Origin: Cyclina sinensis | Taxonomy: Eukaryota; Mollusca; Bivalvia; Venerida; Veneridae | NCBI GenBank assembly: GCA_012932295.1 | Contig: JAAONU010000008.1 | Span: forward strand, 37,128,949 to 37,192,948 | Reading direction: 5' to 3' | DNA length: 64,000 nucleotides | Shown: in pieces, positions 43,970-58,900 of the stretch | Position numbering within the stretch: position 1 is the stretch's first letter | Layout of the letters: the number at the start of each line of letters is the position of its first letter | The notes under the pieces: generated by a model | What the model saw: the letters and a program-made list of their open reading frames with translations, nothing else | What the model was told of the DNA's origin: nothing | Databases searched by the model: none | Translations under genes and position numbers: made by a program

Positions 43970-46900
43970 TAACTAATACCTCAGATAATTTGGAGAAATT
44001 TTTTCCACTAAGGAAGACAAATAGTTTTTGCATTTACTAACTTGCTATTGTAGTGGGAGCACACCTGAATTGGTGTCAAGTTGCAACATCATGGTATGGA
44101 AAAACCTTCATTTATTATTTAAAGCAATATGTTTAAGATCTCACATATTTCATTAACATAAGGATTTATAAGCGTATTATTTTTCATATATTAAGTTACA
44201 TTGGCTGAAAATGCTTTTGAATGTTTTAAATGATTGAGAATAAGTTTGACCTTTGACCTTTTGCTTCCAGCTGCTGCTGTATCTACAAGAATTTTCCCAG
44301 AAGTTGATCTCAAGGACTCATGAGATTGAAAAAGAAGTAGAAAACTTAGTACATGACTCAAAGGTACTTTAATATTACTAATTGAAGAACTGTTTGATAA
44401 TTGTTTTTAGAGGGAATACTTTATTATGAGAGGAAACAAAACAGAAATGTTTCTTACTTTATATGACAGACCCCGAAAAACAGACTACTTACGACAGATT
44501 TCATTTTTGTATCCTTATTGTCAAGCCCGCTTGCAGATAGCTAAACATAGGCATCATATTTGGTGCCACAGTTCAGTGTATGTACATGTGTGCGTGCATC
44601 CATCCAGATTGCCTTGTCCGGGCCATAACTTCTCTGTGGGTGGAAAGATTTTGAAATACCTTGGCACATTTGTTCACCTTGATGAGATAGTGTGTCGTGT
44701 GCAAGTCTCAGATTCCTAGCTCAGAGGTCAAGGTCACACTGACAGTTCAAACTCAAAAGTCCAAAATGTTGATGATAGACCTTGTCTGGGCCATTTCTTC
44801 TCCATGCATGGAAGAATTTGAAAATACTGTGATACATTTGTTATGCCCCCTGAAAGAGACATCATATAGGCCTGCCTTGTCCTTCCATCATTATGTCATT
44901 ATGTCTAGTGTAGGGAAGAACTCCATCACTAATATAGGTATTGACTTCAAACTTGGTATGTGAATATATCTTTAGTTTCACTGTACCATCCCCATAGGTG
45001 GCTTTCCATTGGCTGGTTCAACATGCTGCCCATAGGCATTCTAGTTTTTAAAAAATCTCACCAAATATCCCTTCATATAACAGCTATGGAAACCCAGACT
45101 TTAATGCATGACTGAAATATAGAATTAAAGTACATGTACAGGTACATGTATTAAAAGATTTTCTACTGCTGCTCACAATAATTTCATAGTTTTCTATATA
45201 TTACACTCATATAACATGTTTTAAATTGATGTAAATTGTGTTTTTCAAACACAAAACATGAGTAATATTGCATAAAATTTTTTATTTTGAAATCGCCCCA
45301 TGAAATGTATCAAATTAAGACCACTTTTTAGTACCATATTTTTTTGCTTTATATAAAACCATGGCAAATATATAACATGCATACAGATTAAGCCAGCCAA
45401 GTCTTATGGTTACATGTACTTTATAGCTTTGCAAGTTACTAAACTGTGTACATTCTTTGCATTTTTTCAGATGGCAAATGTAAGAGTGAACAACGTGTTT
45501 AATGACTTTATGATGTTGGCTAATACACAGTTTGTAGAAAACGTAAGTACATGTCCCCTGACAAACCTTATATGGATGTAACTGGCCAAAGCTTCATTAC
45601 TGTGTACATGTAACTTGTCGGAGCTGTAGCTCAGTATACATTACACTTGTGTTCAAGAAGTAGTGAGATAGTGCTAGAGAGAGCTGGAAGGTTGATACAT
45701 CTACATACACCATGCAGATGACTGTGTCTGGAGATGATGGTCACAGAAATAATGGCAGTGCCAAAATGAAATATAATTATTTTGTTGTTAAGGATCCTTT
45801 TAAGGGATATACCCTAAAATTTACTAATGATATATTGTAGTATATAGTTTGTTGGCCAATTCTCTTTAAAAAGGAAAATAATTGATAATTTAAAGAAGAG
45901 CATATGTTCAAAAATGTTTCCTTAAAGCATTGTTATAGCATTCAGTAAATTGCTATCCATCAAATGATAAAAACAACATGTCTCTTCATGTATATAATGA
46001 CCAGTATTAGGACATTCGGATTCAGTTTGCTGGTTGTATTGTCACCCTAACATTGGGTAAAAAAACCTTTCAGTACCATACACATGACTTTAAATAAAAT
46101 TGCTACTTGAAATTTAAGGGTTTGTCTTTTTAAAGGATTAAATTTACAATAAGTGTAAAAGTTAACATTATTTTTGTTCTTGCTTAAATCAGAGTTAAAG
46201 TGTTGTTAGCTCACCTGTCACGTAGTGACAGAGTGAGCTTTTCTGATCACCTTTTGTCCGTCGTCCATCCGTCCACAATTAGTTTGTTAACACTCTAGTG
46301 GTCACATTTTTGCCTCAATTGTCATGAAACTTGGTCAGGATGTTTGTCTGATTAATATCTCGGACGAGTTCGAACATGGGTTATCAGGGTTGGAAAACTA
46401 GGTCACAGAGCCCAAATATAGAAAAACCTTGTTAACACTCTAGAGGCTACTTTTTTAGTCCAAATATCCTGGAAATTTGTCAGAAAGGTTCTATCGATGA
46501 TTTCTAGGTCAAGTTCAAATATGGGTCATCTGGGTTAAAAAACTAGGTCACGGAGCCCAAAAATAGAAAAATCTTGTTAACACTCTAGAGGTTACATTTT
46601 CAGCCCAAATAATCTGGAAATTTGTCAAAAAGGTTGCCTTGACGATTTCTAGGTCAAGTTCAGATATGGGTCATCTGGGTCAAAAACTAGGTCACAGAGC
46701 CCAAATATTGTAAAACCTTGTTAACACTCTAAAGATAACATTTTTAGACCAAATAATCTGAAAATTTGTCAAGAAGGTTGCTTCTATAATTTCTAGCTCA
46801 GGTTTGAATATGGGTCATCTGGGTTAAAAAAACTAGTTCACAGAGCCCAAATATAGAAAAATCTTGTTTACACTCTAGAGGTTACATTTTCAGCCCAAAT

Positions 46901-49900
46901 AATCTGGAAATTTGTCAGAAAGGTTGCTTTGATGATTTCTAGGTCAAGTTCAAATATGGATCATTTGGGATCAAAAACTAGGTCACAGAGCCCAAATATT
47001 GTAAAACCTTGTTAACACTCTAGAGGTAACATTTTAATTCCAAATAACCTGGAAATTTGTCAGAAAGCTTAATTTTATGGTTTCTAGGTCAAGTTTGAAT
47101 ATGGGTCATCTGGAGTTGAAACATCTAGGTCACAGAGCCCAAATATCGAAAAACTTTGTAAACATTTTAGAGGCTACATTTTCAGTCCAAATGTCCTGGA
47201 AATTTGTCAGAAAGGTTGTTTTGATGATTTGTAGCTCAAGTTTGGATATGGCTTATCTGGGGTCAAAAACTAGGTCACAGAGCCTTAATATCGAAAAACC
47301 TTGTTAACACTCTAGAGGCTACTTTTTCAGTCTAAATATCCTGGAAATTTGTCAGAGAGATTGTTTTGATAATTTCTAGCTCAAGTGCGAATATGGGACA
47401 TCTATTTTAAAAAAGTAGGTCATAGAGCCCAAATATGCAAAAAGCTTGTTAACACTCTAGAGGTAACATTTTCAGTACAAATAACCTTGAAATTTGTCAA
47501 AAAAATTGTTTCAATAATTTCTACGTCAAGTTCGAATATGGGTCATCTGGGGTCAATCAACCAGGTCCATAGCAACTTTGTTAAAAGCAGTCATACTCAG
47601 GTGAGCGATACAGGGCCATCATGGCCCTCTTGTTTTATGATTGTCACTGTTTTTTTCAAGCTTTGTAAGGAATATCACATTAGTTGAAGGAGAGCCTAGT
47701 ATCTATTGTCACACAGAAAATGAAGAACAAGCTAGGGAAGGGTGTTTGTGAATCTTAAACAGTTGCAAATTTGATCCAATTTCAGCGAGTTTATGACGAA
47801 GATGAGAAGCAAGAGGAAACACCACAAGAAGAAAAGAAACCAGATAATCAGGTAGGCTTCATGGCATACAGAGAGTGTAAAAATAGTACTGGATTTATAT
47901 AAGGCGCTTTGAAAAGAATAGGACATTTTTCCTTGCAGATTGTACTCTCATCCTTAGTCTTGTTAATTACTTAAATAACAAATAATATTAATGAATGTGT
48001 TCTGACATTTAATAGAAAGAATAATTTTATAAGCAATAATAGCAAATGTTTCCCGTTAAGTTATAACAATGAATGAAATTTTGGGCATTAAACAAGGAAG
48101 CTGATATTCTGTTAAATTGAGTTTTAATTGAAAAGCTTTGAAAATTTAATTGAGCATACACTTGAACTATATGCAGTGTAAGTTTAGCACAAGTCAGAAC
48201 CAATAAGCTGAATTACATTGTAATTAATTACCAGGAGAAAACAAGGGAACAGAGAGAAGCAGAACTTATTCCAAAAGTTTCTGAAGCAATCAGACTTGGT
48301 GTTGATGTTATTGATAAAGCATTTGAGAAACTGGATACAAATATTGATAACTCAGACTCAGAAGAAGAGGATGAATCATACCGTATTGACCCTATACTAG
48401 AAGCCAAGGTAATGTTTACTCGAGTGTTTCATACTGGAAGTAAAGGTAATACACAGCTTTGTGTTTCATACTGGAAGCAATTGCAGTTTGTCATGTGTAT
48501 CATACTTAAAACAGGAAAATGTGGATTTGTGAGATTCTTTTTATAAACCAAGGTAACAAAAGTGTAAATGATTTATACTGGAAAGATAAAGGATGTTTTT
48601 GTGGTATGTACCAAAAGGCAAGGTGAGATTTATTATTTTTTTCCATGCTAGAATCCAAGGTGATATTATCTTTCATGAAGTACTGTCAGTTAATGTGACA
48701 TATTACATATTTGTTTCATACTTCAAGTCAAGATAATGTTACCTTGTGTACATATATAGAAGATTAAAAATATAATGTTATCTTGTGTACATACATAGAA
48801 GATTAAAAATATAATGTTACCTTGTGTACATACATAGAACATTAAAAATATAGTGTTACCTTGTGTACATACATAGAAGATTAAAACTATAATGTTACCT
48901 TGTGTACATACATAGAAGATTTAAACTATAATGTTACCTTTTGTACATACATTGAAGATTAAAAATATAATGTTACCTTGTGTACATATAGAGAACATTA
49001 AAAATATAATGTGACCTTGTGAACATATAGAAAACATTAAAAATATAATGTTACCTTGTGTACATATAGAGAACATTAAAATATAATGTTACCTTGTGTG
49101 CATAAACATGTAGAGAACATTAAAAATATAATGTTACTTTGTGTACATATAGAAAACATTAAAAATATAATGTTATCTTGTGTACATATAGAGAACATTA
49201 AAAATATAAAAGTACTTTGTGTACATACAGAGAACATTAAAAATATAATGTTACCTTGTGAACATACAGAGAACATTAAAAAATATGTAACCTTGTGAAC
49301 ATACAGAGAACATTAAAATATAATGTTACCTTGTGAACAAATAGAGAATATTAACACTATAGTACATCTCCAAACAATCATGTTATTTTTCTCTCATGTT
49401 TTCAGGATCCTTATCTAGACAGGTCTTTACCATATCTGATTGGAAGTCCAAACTTCATGCAAGATGACAATGTTGGTCTAAAAGATGTTTCAGGTTAGTG
49501 TTTCTATATTTTAAAGTACAAGCATTTCAGGTAAATGACTAAGTTACTACTTTCAGTATGAAAATAACACATTCATTATTACGAGTTTAGTAAAATTGAA
49601 AGCTGCTGGAATGTCTGTGATATCTCCACAAAACATCAGTTACAGTTTATTTAGGCCAGTTTCTTAAGATCTACCTAAGTCTCTGGTTGAGTTGTCTAAT
49701 TTACTGATGTATGCCGAGTTGATTTTGTTGTGTTGGTATATATAGCTACATTTTTCTAATTTAATCTAATTTAATGGTTAGTTAGGATCTTTTGTCTCTC
49801 ATTTGTCAGTGTGAACAAAACTACATTTAGTTTTGCATCAGACCTGTGATTGAATAACTGGCTATGAGTTATTGTTACACTACATGTAAAATAATTTCAG

Positions 49901-52900
49901 ATGATGAGTCAGATGCTGGTAGCATCAGTGAAAGTGAGTCAGAGGAGGAAGAAAAAGGCGTGAAAAAGGAGGAGTCAGAGGTGGGTGTTACTATGTTATG
50001 TATACATTAGAATTAAAGGTACCATTTAAACAAAGGCAATCTGATTCCTTCAAGGAGAGGGGGCAGAGGGTTGCTCCATACACTACTCTGCTTCTGATAA
50101 ATTACATGGGTACACATTTAGTAGGTAGGTTTGGCAACTTGTGTAGATGAACCCTGTTTTTTTAGGCACTCTAGGTCAAAGTTCAAGCTCACAGGGGCTT
50201 GTAGTGTGAAAATGGATTCTGCTCAATAACTCTGGAAGAATGCAAGGACCATCAAGTTTTACTGTATGATTTGGCATTATAAAAAGATGAACTCTACCTG
50301 TTTTGTGCCCATAGGGTCAAAGGTCAAGTTCATAGCACCTGATTTTTAAAAATGGTTCTTGATCAGAAATTTCATCCCAGATAAATAGATTGATTCCGCA
50401 GAATTCAGTTTATTGTTTTAATTTTTTCAGTATTCCTACAGTGAGACAGAATCAGAGTCAGACACAGAAAAACCGGCCAAGAAAGAAAAGAAAGATCTTT
50501 TCCCACAGGTAGGTAATGGGATTCTAGACCAGTTAATAAAAAGATGCCTGTTCTTATAATTACATATTGTGAAGACAAGACATTTCACAACCTTCATTCT
50601 CATTGCATTTTGCTGAGTGCTTTGAAAAGGTCCAGTTTTAGTATAAAAATTCAATATTCTCTCCTTTTTTGCCTGTTTAAGTACAATGTATTCGGTTTTT
50701 TCTGATATTGACAGTTTTAGATTACTCTAGTTTTGATTTTCTTTCCTTTAGTAAAGAATTTTCCCTGGTGGTCAAAATTATACTTTAATTTCCATTTTTT
50801 TTTATGTTTGGATATTTTTATTTTCCAAAATACAATCATGATATGTGATTAAAAAAAAAAATACTAGTTTGAAAGGTTTTTGCCAGTTTGAATCAAACTC
50901 CAAAAGAAAAAAAAAAGTTAAAAAATGATACATTTTATTCTTTTATTCTTGAAATGAAAATCTTTTTCAGAATATTATTTCCAGTGAAGAAAATCACTAT
51001 ACTATGTTTTGATTTATATTATACTTGTTTCTTACTCTTCTCAGACTCATAATAATTGTTAATTGTTAAATTCGTTATTATGTCTATCTAACCTTGTTGC
51101 CATGACCACTTGTATACATGTTTGTTTGATATGGCTCTGAACATTTATATGTTTGGCCAAATAAAACTTTCTGTTCTGTTCTGTTCTTTTCATTATAATT
51201 GACATACTTTAATACCAGGATTCTGAAGAGTCTGACAGTGATGGAGATTTGTTTGGTACAGGTGAGAAAAAGAAACCCAAAGATGAGAGTGAAACAGAAA
51301 GTGCCAGTGAAAGTGATGAAGAAGAAGAGAAAACACAAAAGGTTCATAGTCTATTGTTGCGTATTAGTAATCATACTTCTTGTCAAAACCTTATTTATGG
51401 CAGAGGCACTTGATTGTTTAATAAGGGTTAAATACATTATTTGTTTGTCTAATTGATTTATTAATCAGTTTACTCATTTCAAATGTACTCATCTCATCCC
51501 TTATTCAGGCTGTTTGTCACATTAAGAATATTTGATTAAAATTGATATTATATCTTTGCAGCCCCCAGCTGCTCCAAAGGATTTTGCATCAGAGTTGGCT
51601 AAGAAGTTAGGAGGGCCAGCCCCTAAAGCCCCATCACCAGAACCTGCTGAAGACCATGATGAGTGGGAGGAAGAAAAGCCCAAGAAAAAAGGTACACAAG
51701 GATACAACATTTTGAGGGTTGACAACAGTTTGATATTTTCTATGCATTTGCATAAATTTTTTGAGCAACCCTTTTCAGAAGATTTACTAGTGAGAAAAAA
51801 TTCATATACTGTTCTGGAGTTTGTTAAAAAGGTTGTATGCAAAGTCTGTGAAATTATTGGTAACCCTTTGTAAATGAATTTGTTCAGTGAGTATTAGTTT
51901 AGATCCAAACATTTATAGACTTCTTGCAAATGAAGTTAGATTATTTTCAATGAGCAGCATTAGTTCTAGTCATGTGTAATTTTGTATAAATGCCAGGTTA
52001 TATGTATGGGAAGTTATTAATAAATCAGTTAGGATAAAATTGTCTCAATCTTACAGGAAAGAAAACTACTAAGAAAGAAAAGAAAAAGAAAGAAAAACCA
52101 AAAGAACAGAATGGTTGGTTTTATTTTATTTCTTCGTAACCTGTATGTGTACCAGCAGATCATGACAAAAATAATATGTTACACACCAGCATTATGTGTT
52201 AACCTTTTGCACTAAAACAATAGTTTTCATGAAACTGCAGTAAAAACTGAGCACAATCGGACTTTAGGCAACATTATTTTTATTTGCTTTTTTGTAATTA
52301 CATAATTATATATCATTGGCTCAAGTATCACTTTCGATTGCTATTTTCAGTGCATTTATCCCTAATGTGCAAAGGGTATTTTGTGCTAGACTAAGTACTG
52401 ATAAAACTTATCCTTTCTTGGCTAAAAGCAATTGTTAAAATTTTGTTGAATATAATTATGTGTATGCTTACCTACTGTCATTTTATATTTCCAATTAATA
52501 CATGTTATATGCGATGTTTTGTTTTCAGATTTATTTCCTGCTCCGAGTGACAAAGAAGATGGCCCGTTTGTTGGCGGCACTTTTGGCAGGAAAAAGTCAG
52601 ATGACTTGTTTGGGGATAGTGATGAGGTAGGAGAATTTCTATTTATAGAATGATATAATTGGAGGGTGATGGATAGGTTCAAGACATTGAGCATTGAATT
52701 TTAGTGTCAAACTGTTTGTAAATCATCATCTTTTTAATTCTAAATCATTGTACTAATTTCGAGTATCAGTAGACTTTTTTTGTCTGAAAGAATAGGTTTT
52801 ACAAAAATAGATTTATGTATATATAGCTTCTCTGGTTTTGGAAAGATCTTTGTTATACAAAAAGTCCTGAATTAAGAAACTTTTCAAGGAGTACATAAAG

Positions 52901-55900
52901 AGTGTTATTAGGGGGAAAAACAGCTGCTCAATGACAACTGTTTCAGATATGACATTGTCCAAGAGAGTGTATCCATACGTGTAGCTTGCACAGGTTCAGT
53001 TTTATTGATATTTTATAGAACTTTATACGAAATAATTCCTAAACAAATTGCCTAAAGCAGAAAAAGCAAAAGAAATACACATGTATGTAAAGTCAGAATA
53101 TCATTAAAGGGATTTCAGTAAACAAACTAAAAGTCAATTATGAAAACAAGTTCTTAGTCACATAAGAACCATTTGTTAAGAATGAAAGAGCTGATACATG
53201 TACAACAGGAAATGTGATCCTACAGAAAAATTAATAGCTGCAGTATTCATAAAGCATCTTAAGATTTTTTCTAGCTGAATTTGACACAAGTCAGAAATTG
53301 GCAAATATGTTTGCAACTCTGTTGCTTATCTTAAAATGTGAAACTTTCAAAAAAATGTTCATTACATAACAATGTCAAGGTCATGAAACAAAAAAGTTAT
53401 ATTTAAATTCTTTCGTATCTTGAATTCTTGAATACGTAGGTAGAAATTGTAATTCAAAATTTTTTACTTTTGTTCTTTATGAGTACAACACCAGGTCCTG
53501 CTAACGTATTTCTGCTTTATAATTTAAATATATGCTTAAAGAAGGCACAGGAAAGCATGTAAGTTATTTCTTATAGAAGATATGTAACTGGTTCTAGAAA
53601 CTGGTTGGAAGAAAGAAAGAGATTGTTAAACTGCTTGCTTTCAAACTGAATTACAAATAAGAGATTATAGTAGGGTATTTAATTTGCATAACTGGCTGAA
53701 AGATGCACTTAGTTTTAATCAGTAGAAAGTACATTGCCACATTGATTAAAATTGTGCATGTTTTACAGGGTGACCTGTTTGGTGACAGCTTGAAAGGAAT
53801 GAAAGAAAAGAAGAAAGAATCATCAGAGGAAGAAGGTATTGATACTGAGAGTTACTGTCTGTTTCTGTCTGTTTCTGTTTATTTGTTGTTGATACAGGTT
53901 GCCTATATAACCAACGCCACCTGAAGATCAAAGTCATTGTAGGTTGTTGGGAATAGTACAAGATATGGAATGCATACCATTCCAGAGATACTTCTGTTTC
54001 ATTCACATGCTCACTGATGGAATATTTGTTGAATGCTTCATTGGAAAGACAATTTATATCGAAGTGATGTAGCTTGGAACTGAACACATGAACCCTTGAT
54101 TATAAGTCCTTTGTGTCACCACTGAAACACTTATCAAAAAATCTGTTCTTTTTGAGATAAATAGATGGGGTAAACAAGTGATAGAAAGTGTTCAGTAAAT
54201 ACTGTAAGTTGTAACCCTGTTGATAACTGTGTGTAAAATAAACCAAAAAATAATTGGGAAATGCCGAAAATAATCCTGTTGGTCAATAAAAGGTAGGTCA
54301 AAAATGGTTGATGTGTGAGTAAATGTGAATGAATAGGATAAACCATAAATATAAGTTCTTCAGTCAGTGAATTGGAAAAGCTAATGAAAATTTTATTCAG
54401 TAGAATAGGGCAACGGAATGTGTTTGGTTTGGTATTTTACTTAATTAGAGTCAGATAATCTGATGATATGAGAATGTACTATTAGAGTTAGTAGAGATAG
54501 TAAGGTGTAATATATATACCAAAATGTCAGTAGATGAAATAAGCTAAGAATGTCAAATTACAAAGATAGAGATATATAAAGTTCCATCTGGATAAGTCAT
54601 GGAGAGATATCACAGATAACCCAATAAATAAATGTCTTAATACAAGGCGAGGGGTAGATTGAGGTCTGTCTGGGTAAGTCATAGAGGGATATCATTGATA
54701 AGTAAAGAAAGCCTAAAAACTAGGATGGTGATAAATTAATATCCGTCTGTGAAAGTCATAGAGGGACAGCAGGGATAAACTAAAATTGTCTGTTTACTTG
54801 GATGGAGATGCTTTAAGATCTGTCTGGGAAAATCATACACGGACATAAGGGATAAGCCAAGAATGTCTGTTTACTTGGAGAGAGATAAATTTAGATCTAT
54901 CTGGGAAAGAAATACAGGGACATTAGGGATAAGCCAAGAATGTCTGTTTACTTGGATAGAGATAAATTAAGATCTATCTGGGAAAGAAATACAGGGATAT
55001 AAGGGATAAGCCAAGAATGTCTGTTTACTTGGATGGAGATAAATTTAGATCTAACTGGGAAAGTCATACAGGGACATAAGGGAAAAGCCAAAGATGTCTG
55101 TTTACTTGGATTGAGATAAATTTAGATCTATCTGGGAAAGAAATACAGGGATATAAGGGATAAGCCAAGAATGTCTGTTTACTTGGATAGAGATAAATTT
55201 AGATCTATCTGGGAAAGAAATGCAGGGATATAAGGGATAAGCCAAGAATGTCTGTTTACTTGGATGGAGATAAATTTAGATCTAACTGGGAAAGTCATAC
55301 AGGGACATAAGGGGTAAGCCAAAGATGTCTGTTTACTTGGATGGACATAAATTCAGATCTGTCTGGGAAAATCATACAGAGACATAAGGGATAAGCCAAG
55401 AATGTCTGTTTACTTGGATGGACATAAATTTAGATCTAATTGGGAAAGTCATACAGGGACATAAGGGATAAGCCAAAGATGTCTGTTCACTTGGATGGAG
55501 ATAAATTCAGATCTGTCTGGGAAAATCATACAGGGACATAAGGGATAAGCCAAGAATGTCTGTTTACTTGGATGGAGATAAATTTAGATCTATCTGGGAA
55601 AGTCATACAGGGACATAAGGGATAAGCCAAGAATGTCTGTTTACTTGGATGGAGATAAATTTAGACATATCTGGGATAGTCATACAGGGACATGAGGGAT
55701 AAGCCAAGAATGTCTGTTTACTTGGATGGAGATAAATTTAGATCTATCTGGGAAAGTCATACAGGGATATAAGGGATAAGCCAAGAATGTCTGTTTACTT
55801 GGATGGACATAAATTTAGATCTAACTGGGAAAGTCATACAGGGATAAGCCAAGAATGTCTGTTTACTTGGATGGTGATAAATTTAGATCTATCTGGGAAA

Positions 55901-58900
55901 GTCATACAGGGATATAAGGGATAAGCCAAGAATGTCTGTTTACTTGGATGGAGATAAATATAGATCTATCTGGGAAAGTCATTCAGGGACATGAGGGATA
56001 AGCCAAGAATGTCTGTTTACTTGGATGGAGATAAATTTAGACATATCTGGGATAGTCATACAGGGACATAAGGGATAAGCCAAGAATGTCTGTTTACTTG
56101 GATGGAGATAAATTTAGATCTATCTGGGAAAGTCATACAGGGACATTAGCAATAAGCCAAGAATGTCTGTTTACTTGGATGGAGATATATTTAGAAATTT
56201 TAGATCTATCTGGAAAAGTCATACAGGGGCATTAAGGATAAACCAAGAATGTCTTTAATTGAGATTGAGATAAATTCAGATATATGTGAATAAGTCGTAG
56301 AGGGACACAGGGATAAGCTAATGTAAATTTAGTGAACAAGTGTATCGCTAAAATTTATATTTATTATGGGGATAAGCAAAATTACCTGTATGTATGATGA
56401 CTTAATTACAAACAATAAAGGAATTATATTTTAATACTACATTATATATCTGCTCTTCAGATGAAGTTGAAGACAAGCCAGTGGAGAAGAAGCCCCGTGC
56501 ACGTACATCAAGTGGGAAGAAAGTGCCTGCAGGGGGTGTGTCTGTATTTGGAACACCAGGTATTCTAGCTGTTTAACTAAACTGAATACAAAAAAACAAA
56601 TATTCTGAAAACTTAATATTTGTCTTTTTGTAACATTTGATGATTTATACATTGTTAGCTTGACACCTTGGTCAAAGTTTTTCGAATTATTGAGGTTTTT
56701 AAGTAATCTTTGCACAGGCTGTATTCATATTTCATATAGGGCATAAAGGTCTTTAAGCTCATAATGATGAACAGGTAAGATAACTTTTGATAGAGCAAAA
56801 GTATGGCCCCTTGTAAGACATAAAGATACTGGTCAAAGATGTGCATGTTAGCTGCTGTCAGGTTTCAAGGAAGTTAAAGAAGTGAATGTTTTGAGAATTT
56901 GTCAGAGCCATCAACAAAGTATTAGACAAACAGGTTATTTTTTTCTTTATATTGATTGGAAATTATTGCTTTTTTCACAGTTTGGAAACTTAGTTAAAAA
57001 TTGGAGAGTAATTCTGTGTAAATTTCTGAGTGATTAGTAAGTGACTATGTATCTGACTTTAAAGACACAAAAGTTGAATAAGGGTGTCAAACAAGCAAGG
57101 TAAATCTCTCTAGTATTTGGTTAAATATTGCAAATTTAAATGCTTTGTTTGTGTTCCAAATATATTGTATTCTAAAATTTCTTTAAACCTTTGCTAGATA
57201 TTTTTGAAAGAAAAACAAATTTTCTAATTGGCGAGCAAATAAAACTAAAATTTACCAAAACTAACATGTAAAATTTTGCAGTATTTTGTTCTCCTATCTT
57301 CTCTATTGTTTACAACAGCTATGACTTAAGTATCACTATGAAGAGTCCAAATCTGGAACAGGGTGAACATTTAGTTTTGATTTTCTTTCATAATTGTTAA
57401 ACTGCCGAAATAAACTTCAAGTGGTCAATTAGAACATTTTTTAAATGTACATATACAAGGTGTATGTAACTAAAGTTTGTTTATTCCATTGCTATATAAA
57501 GGAAAGAGCAGTGGAGGTCGAGGAGGGGGTTTGTTCGATGATGAAGATGATGATGATGATATATTTGGTGGATCCAAACCAAAGACTGAGAAGGAAGGTA
57601 ATGGTGCATATAGTAACATAGTTAACCTATAGCTTATGTAACAGTGAATACCAGTGTAACAGTGGTACACTGTAGACCAGTGTTATTGCAGACCAGTGTC
57701 ACTGTGGTAACACTGTAGACCAGTGTTATTGCAGGCCAGTGTCATTGTGGTACACTGTTGACCAGTGTTATTGCAGACCAATGTCATTGTGGTAACACTG
57801 TAGACCAGTGTTATTGCAGGCCAGTGTCATTGTGGTACACTGTAGACCAGTGTTATTGTAGGCCAGTGTCATTGTGGTAACACTGTAGACCAGGGTTATT
57901 GTGGTAGCACTGTAGTCTGATGTTATTGCAGACCAGGGCTATTGAGGTACACTGTAGACCAGTGTTATTGCTGTACACGGTAGGCTGGTATTATTGTAGA
58001 CCAGGGTCATTATGGTACACTGTAAACCAGTGTTATTGCAGACCAGTGTCATTATGGTACACTGTAGACCATTGTAATTGCAGGCCAGTGTCATTGTGGT
58101 ACACTGTAGACCTGTGTAATTGCAGGCCAGTGTCATTGTGGTAACACTGTAGACCAGTGTTATTGCAGGCCTGTGTCATTGTGGTAATACTGAAGACCGA
58201 TGTTATTGCAGATCAGTATCACTGTGGAAACACTGTAGACCAGTGTAATTGCAGGCCAGTGTCATTGTGGTACATTGTTGACCAGTGTAATTGCAGGACA
58301 GTGTCATTGTGGAAACACTGTAGACCAGTGTCATTGCAGGCCAGTGTCATTTGGGTACATTGTTGACCAGTGTAATTGCAGGACAGTGTCATTGAGGTCA
58401 CATAAATAAACACTGTAGGCCAATGATATTGCAGACCAGTTTGGGTGAGTCCTGGGAACACATACTTGAAAATATGTCAATAGGATGATTATGTTTTTTG
58501 ATGAAGAACATTTTGAAAGAAATGATGCTGTTATGAGTTTAAAAAAAAAGGGATGATACAGAAATAATGCATTCTTTTCTCTCATGCCAGTTGCCCAGAA
58601 AAAATATTCTTTTTTATTTCATTTTCACATTCACTGATGACTGAAAGTCAGACTTTTGGTACTACAAAACATGATTAGAGTTCAAAAAAGGATAGTTTTC
58701 ATTGGACATTTAACAAGAAGTGGCAGCATTCTAGCTTAGTGTATGGGTACTTTGAAATTTTACTCAGCATTTACTAGTGTGCTTAATTGAAGGTTTTAAA
58801 ATTTGTGCTGTTACTACTACAGATTAGTTTTTGCTGATTTATTTCTTTACTCTGAACGATTTCCTTGTGACTAGCAGTTTTCAGTATTTCCTTACTCTGA

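Noticed and set aside
45620..45740. tRNA/SINE head (GGAGCTGTAGCTCAGTAT)
   Set aside because: Box A-like only; box B is absent.
51261..51342. Alternative donor inside WASHC2 exon 10 (ACAG|GTGAGA)
   Set aside because: A better donor by consensus, but it would leave phase 1 while exon 11 starts in phase 0; the longer exon keeps the acidic tail and the frame.
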